Below are positions 62,150 to 64,000 of a DNA stretch of 64,000 bases, piece by piece. The stretch is from Streptomyces sp. CBMA152 (GTDB lineage: Bacteria; Actinomycetota; Actinomycetes; Streptomycetales; Streptomycetaceae). Made by a program: the position numbers and the translations under genes. The DNA lies in the NCBI RefSeq assembly GCF_014596475.1, contig NZ_MECJ01000011.1, positions 124,001 through 188,000 on the forward strand, read 5' to 3'. Position 1 is the stretch's first letter; every line of letters begins with the position of its first letter. The notes under the pieces were generated by a model that saw only the letters and a program-made list of their open reading frames with translations, made no database searches and had not been told where the DNA came from.

Positions 62150-62470
62150 CGCCGTCGACCTGACGCTGTAGAGGAGAGACCGGCAACCCTCAGATCTGGG
62201 GGTCCCCCGGTAGACGCCGACCGTGGTGTCGGCGGGTATCTCGCTCTCCCCGTACACCCCCGGCGACGCCTACGCCTCCACCGGCCCGCTGAACCACAAC
62301 GGTTTGACGTCCGCCTCGCGCCGAACGCGGCTCGTGCACAGGATCCGGCCGACCGGCTGAGTCGGGAAGTGTCCCCGGTCGGCATCCCGGGCAGGCAACT
62401 TCTGGTCCCCGCCACGAGGCGGGCGGCATGGGGCAGTTCATCGTGTGGCAGCCGAAAGTGAGGCGGTCCC
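62150..62470. other. 321-nt stretch without a supported gene
   Basis: A plus-strand frame reads VSAGISLSPYTPGDAYASTG and could be decayed coding sequence, but it has no clear start or family. Nothing else stands out. Confidence 0.35.
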
Positions 62471-63010
62471 GTGTTGTACGCATTCGGCTTCGAGCGGGTC
62501 GGTGTCGTAGTCGGTGATCTCTACTTCGTCAATCCCGAACCCGAGCCAGGACAGGAGGGTCCCGAGCGGGGAGTCCGTATCGAGCTGCGGATGCTGGAGC
62601 CGGGCGAGTTGAAAGGGTCCATCTACTCCGCGCGGCCCATCATGATCGACCGTCCGCTGTGGCGGGGCGACCTGCTGGAGTCCGCGGACGGCCCCTTCGC
62701 GACCTTTGACCGGACGCACCATCACCCGAGGTTCCGCGCGTGGGAACCCGGCCTTCGGGTCTTCGTCGAGCAGCTCACCGCAGACCCCTTGGGCTGGGTG
62801 GCAGAGCGGCTCTGTGACCTGGACGGGCTGCTCAAGGAGGCGGGAGTGGCCCCGGACGAGGTGGGGCCGGCGGACTCGGTGGACCTGCGTCGTACGGTTC
62901 CGCAGATCATGGACGCCATCAACCTGCTCCTTGAGGGGATCCGCGACGGCCGCCTGGCCCAGCCACCGGGTGACGAGCCGGTCACCGAGGCCCGGCGGGG
63001 CTGGCTGTAG
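62471..63010 (+). CDS. Hypothetical protein (179 aa)
   Basis: 179 residues from GTG 62471 with GAGGCGG upstream. LYAFGFERVGVVVGDLYFVNP begins a beta-rich half with acidic runs (PEPEPGQEGPERGVRIEL). RTHHHPRFRAWEPGLRVFVE is a distinctive central segment with three His in a row. The end is helical and acidic (LLKEAGVAPDEVG). No membrane or signal segment. Family not recognised. Confidence 0.7.
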   Translation: MLYAFGFERVGVVVGDLYFVNPEPEPGQEGPERGVRIELRMLEPGELKGSIYSARPIMIDRPLWRGDLLESADGPFATFDRTHHHPRFRAWEPGLRVFVEQLTADPLGWVAERLCDLDGLLKEAGVAPDEVGPADSVDLRRTVPQIMDAINLLLEGIRDGRLAQPPGDEPVTEARRGWL

Positions 63011-63347
63011 CTGACGCCGGGTCCGGGTGTCAGTCCACAGTGAGTGGGTGCCCGCCCGCCGCTGATGGGCGGGCAGGCACCCGCGGTGTACGCCGAGACG
63101 GGGGACCTCCGCGTAGACCGCCACCGGCGACCGGGCCAGGAGAAAGCCGCTTCGCCGGAGCATGGGGCTCCAACGAGCGTGGCAGCCACCGCCCACGGCA
63201 CAACAGCACCCCCTCAGCCAACAACTCCCGGACCGTGGCCGACGGGCGACGGGTCCCGCCGATAGGCCCGGTGCCGCGCCCGCTCTCTCGCCGCGCGCGA
63301 ACTACGGTCGGCACCGCCGACAGACTCCCGGCCGGACGTCTGCGTCG
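63011..63347. other. Intergenic region after the 179-aa gene
   Basis: 337 nt with a hairpin at 63049-63075 and otherwise no supported gene; overlapping frames on both strands look like composition noise. Confidence 0.35.
63049..63075 (+). terminator. Hairpin terminator after the 179-aa gene
   Basis: TGCCCGCCC (63049-63057) pairs with GGGCGGGCA (63067-63075) around a 9-nt loop, 38 nt past the stop. Confidence 0.55.
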
Positions 63348-63962
63348 TCACTGCCCGGTTCGCGGCAGATGCTCCTTCGCGTCGTCGTACGCGCCGTCGC
63401 CGGCAGGCTCGGCCGGGGCATAGACCAGGTGCAGCACTCCGGTCTGGAACGCCTCGGAGGAGATCAGCCGCAGCGGGATCGGGCTCTCGCCCTCGTCGAA
63501 CAGCCGCATACCCTTGCGTACCGCGAGAGGGTGCACCAGCAGATGCAGCTCGTCCAACAGCCCGGCGGCCAGCAGTTGGCGGACGACCGAGATCGAGCCG
63601 CTGAGGGAGATGTCTCCGCCCGACTCGTTCTTCAAGGCGGTGACGGCGTCGACGAGGTCACCCTCCAACTGCTCCGAGTTCCGCCAGGTGAACTCAAGCT
63701 TCCGGTTCGACGCGACGATCTTGCGGGCGCCGCCGAGCGTCTTGGCGAAACCGGCGTCCTCGCCGCCCGCCACCTCCCGCTCCGGCCACGCCCCCGCGAA
63801 GCTGTCGTAGGTCTTGCGACCGAACAGCACGGTGTCGGCCGCGCCGAGCATCGCGCCGACCGCCTCGCCCATCTCGTCGTTGAAATAAGGGAAGTGCCAC
63901 TGGTCGGGGGCCTCCACCACCCCGTCGAGCGAGATGAACAGGCCGGCCGTGATCTTCCTCAT
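63348..63962 (-). CDS. RibD/DHFR-like reductase domain protein
   Basis: 204 residues. MRKITAGLFISLDGVVEAPD and VLFGRKTYDSFAGAWPE, then SGSISVVRQLLAAGLLDELH and HPLAVRKGMRLFDE, are the standard segments of the RibD C-terminal/DHFR-like family in Streptomyces. The usual N-terminal SLDG and central G-R-x-T-[YF] motifs are intact. NADPH-dependent reduction is likely; true substrate unknown. Start ATG 63962. Confidence 0.9.
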   Translation of the reverse strand: MRKITAGLFISLDGVVEAPDQWHFPYFNDEMGEAVGAMLGAADTVLFGRKTYDSFAGAWPEREVAGGEDAGFAKTLGGARKIVASNRKLEFTWRNSEQLEGDLVDAVTALKNESGGDISLSGSISVVRQLLAAGLLDELHLLVHPLAVRKGMRLFDEGESPIPLRLISSEAFQTGVLHLVYAPAEPAGDGAYDDAKEHLPRTGQ

Positions 63963-64000
63963 GATGTCCCTCCCAGGCGACCGCGCGGTGCGGTCTGCCG

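Noticed and set aside
1..64000. tRNA, rRNA, riboswitch and CRISPR array
   Set aside because: No cloverleaf-like block, conserved aptamer or regular repeat-spacer array was seen on either strand by eye; a covariance-model search would be decisive.

Overview
The window reads as the arm or sub-arm of a Streptomyces chromosome. GC content is very high, GTG and TTG starts are common, coding runs are translationally coupled by 1-8 nt overlaps, and many gene types are characteristic of the genus (encapsulin/2-methylisoborneol operon, XRE-ImmA-MAB_1171c unit, EACC1-caspase pair, ricin-lectin and AMIN-like exported proteins, XRE/DUF2690 membrane regulator). Decayed genes and IS scraps are frequent, as expected in an accessory region. 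No tRNA, rRNA, CRISPR array or complete transposon was seen.

Layout. 1-3.1 kb: a minus-strand GntR(YtrA-type)-ABC ATPase-permease-GT39 operon behind a perfect inverted-repeat operator; the GT39 gene runs off the left edge. 3.4-7.6 kb: an unknown protein, a frameshifted XRE regulator, and divergent small protein, GRDP-like protein, methyltransferase and VOC genes. 8.2-10.6 kb: arsenic island (arsM divergent from arsR-aquaporin-arsC). 10.7-13.3 kb: an unknown protein and the coupled XRE-ImmA-MAB_1171c unit. 13.5-21.9 kb: exported proteins, including a ~1450-residue one with a lysozyme-like core and a golvesin-like domain, plus a DUF2690 regulator. 22.2-29.7 kb: APC permease, EndoIII-like protein, a decayed thioesterase joined to a decayed DUF2231 gene, small proteins, an exported peptide with a Cys-rich neighbour, flavodoxin and MerR. 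30.1-33.4 kb: an IMP dehydrogenase of a Firmicute-like type and an alpha/beta hydrolase. 33.6-35.6 kb: two scraps of one IS5-type transposase flanking an SDR/HxlR pair. 35.7-38.1 kb: two related TPR regulators, one without its HTH. 38.6-43.3 kb: 2-methylisoborneol operon (family 2B encapsulin, MIB synthase, GPP C-methyltransferase) with a nitronate monooxygenase-like gene downstream. 44.2-47.2 kb: EACC1 plus a caspase-NB-ARC-TPR protein. 47.2-52.1 kb: lipoprotein, carboxylesterase and a NarL-type two-component system. 52.2-60.2 kb: a seven-gene minus-strand operon built on a sugar phosphate cyclase, with a divergent MFS exporter. 60.3-64 kb: Eis-like GNAT, SRPBCC, unknown and RibD/DHFR-like genes.

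Three systems stand out. The 52-60 kb operon looks like an uncharacterised C7-cyclitol-type pathway: a cyclase with intact zinc ligands, a second cyclase-like protein whose zinc ligands are mostly replaced, two cupin-type proteins, a small VOC protein, a GMC oxidoreductase and an extradiol-type VOC protein. The EACC1/caspase/NB-ARC/TPR pair has the architecture of an NLR-like conflict or cell-death system. The 2-methylisoborneol operon encodes its own protein compartment. Everything here is read by eye from the sequence; family names rest on motif recall and no database search was run.
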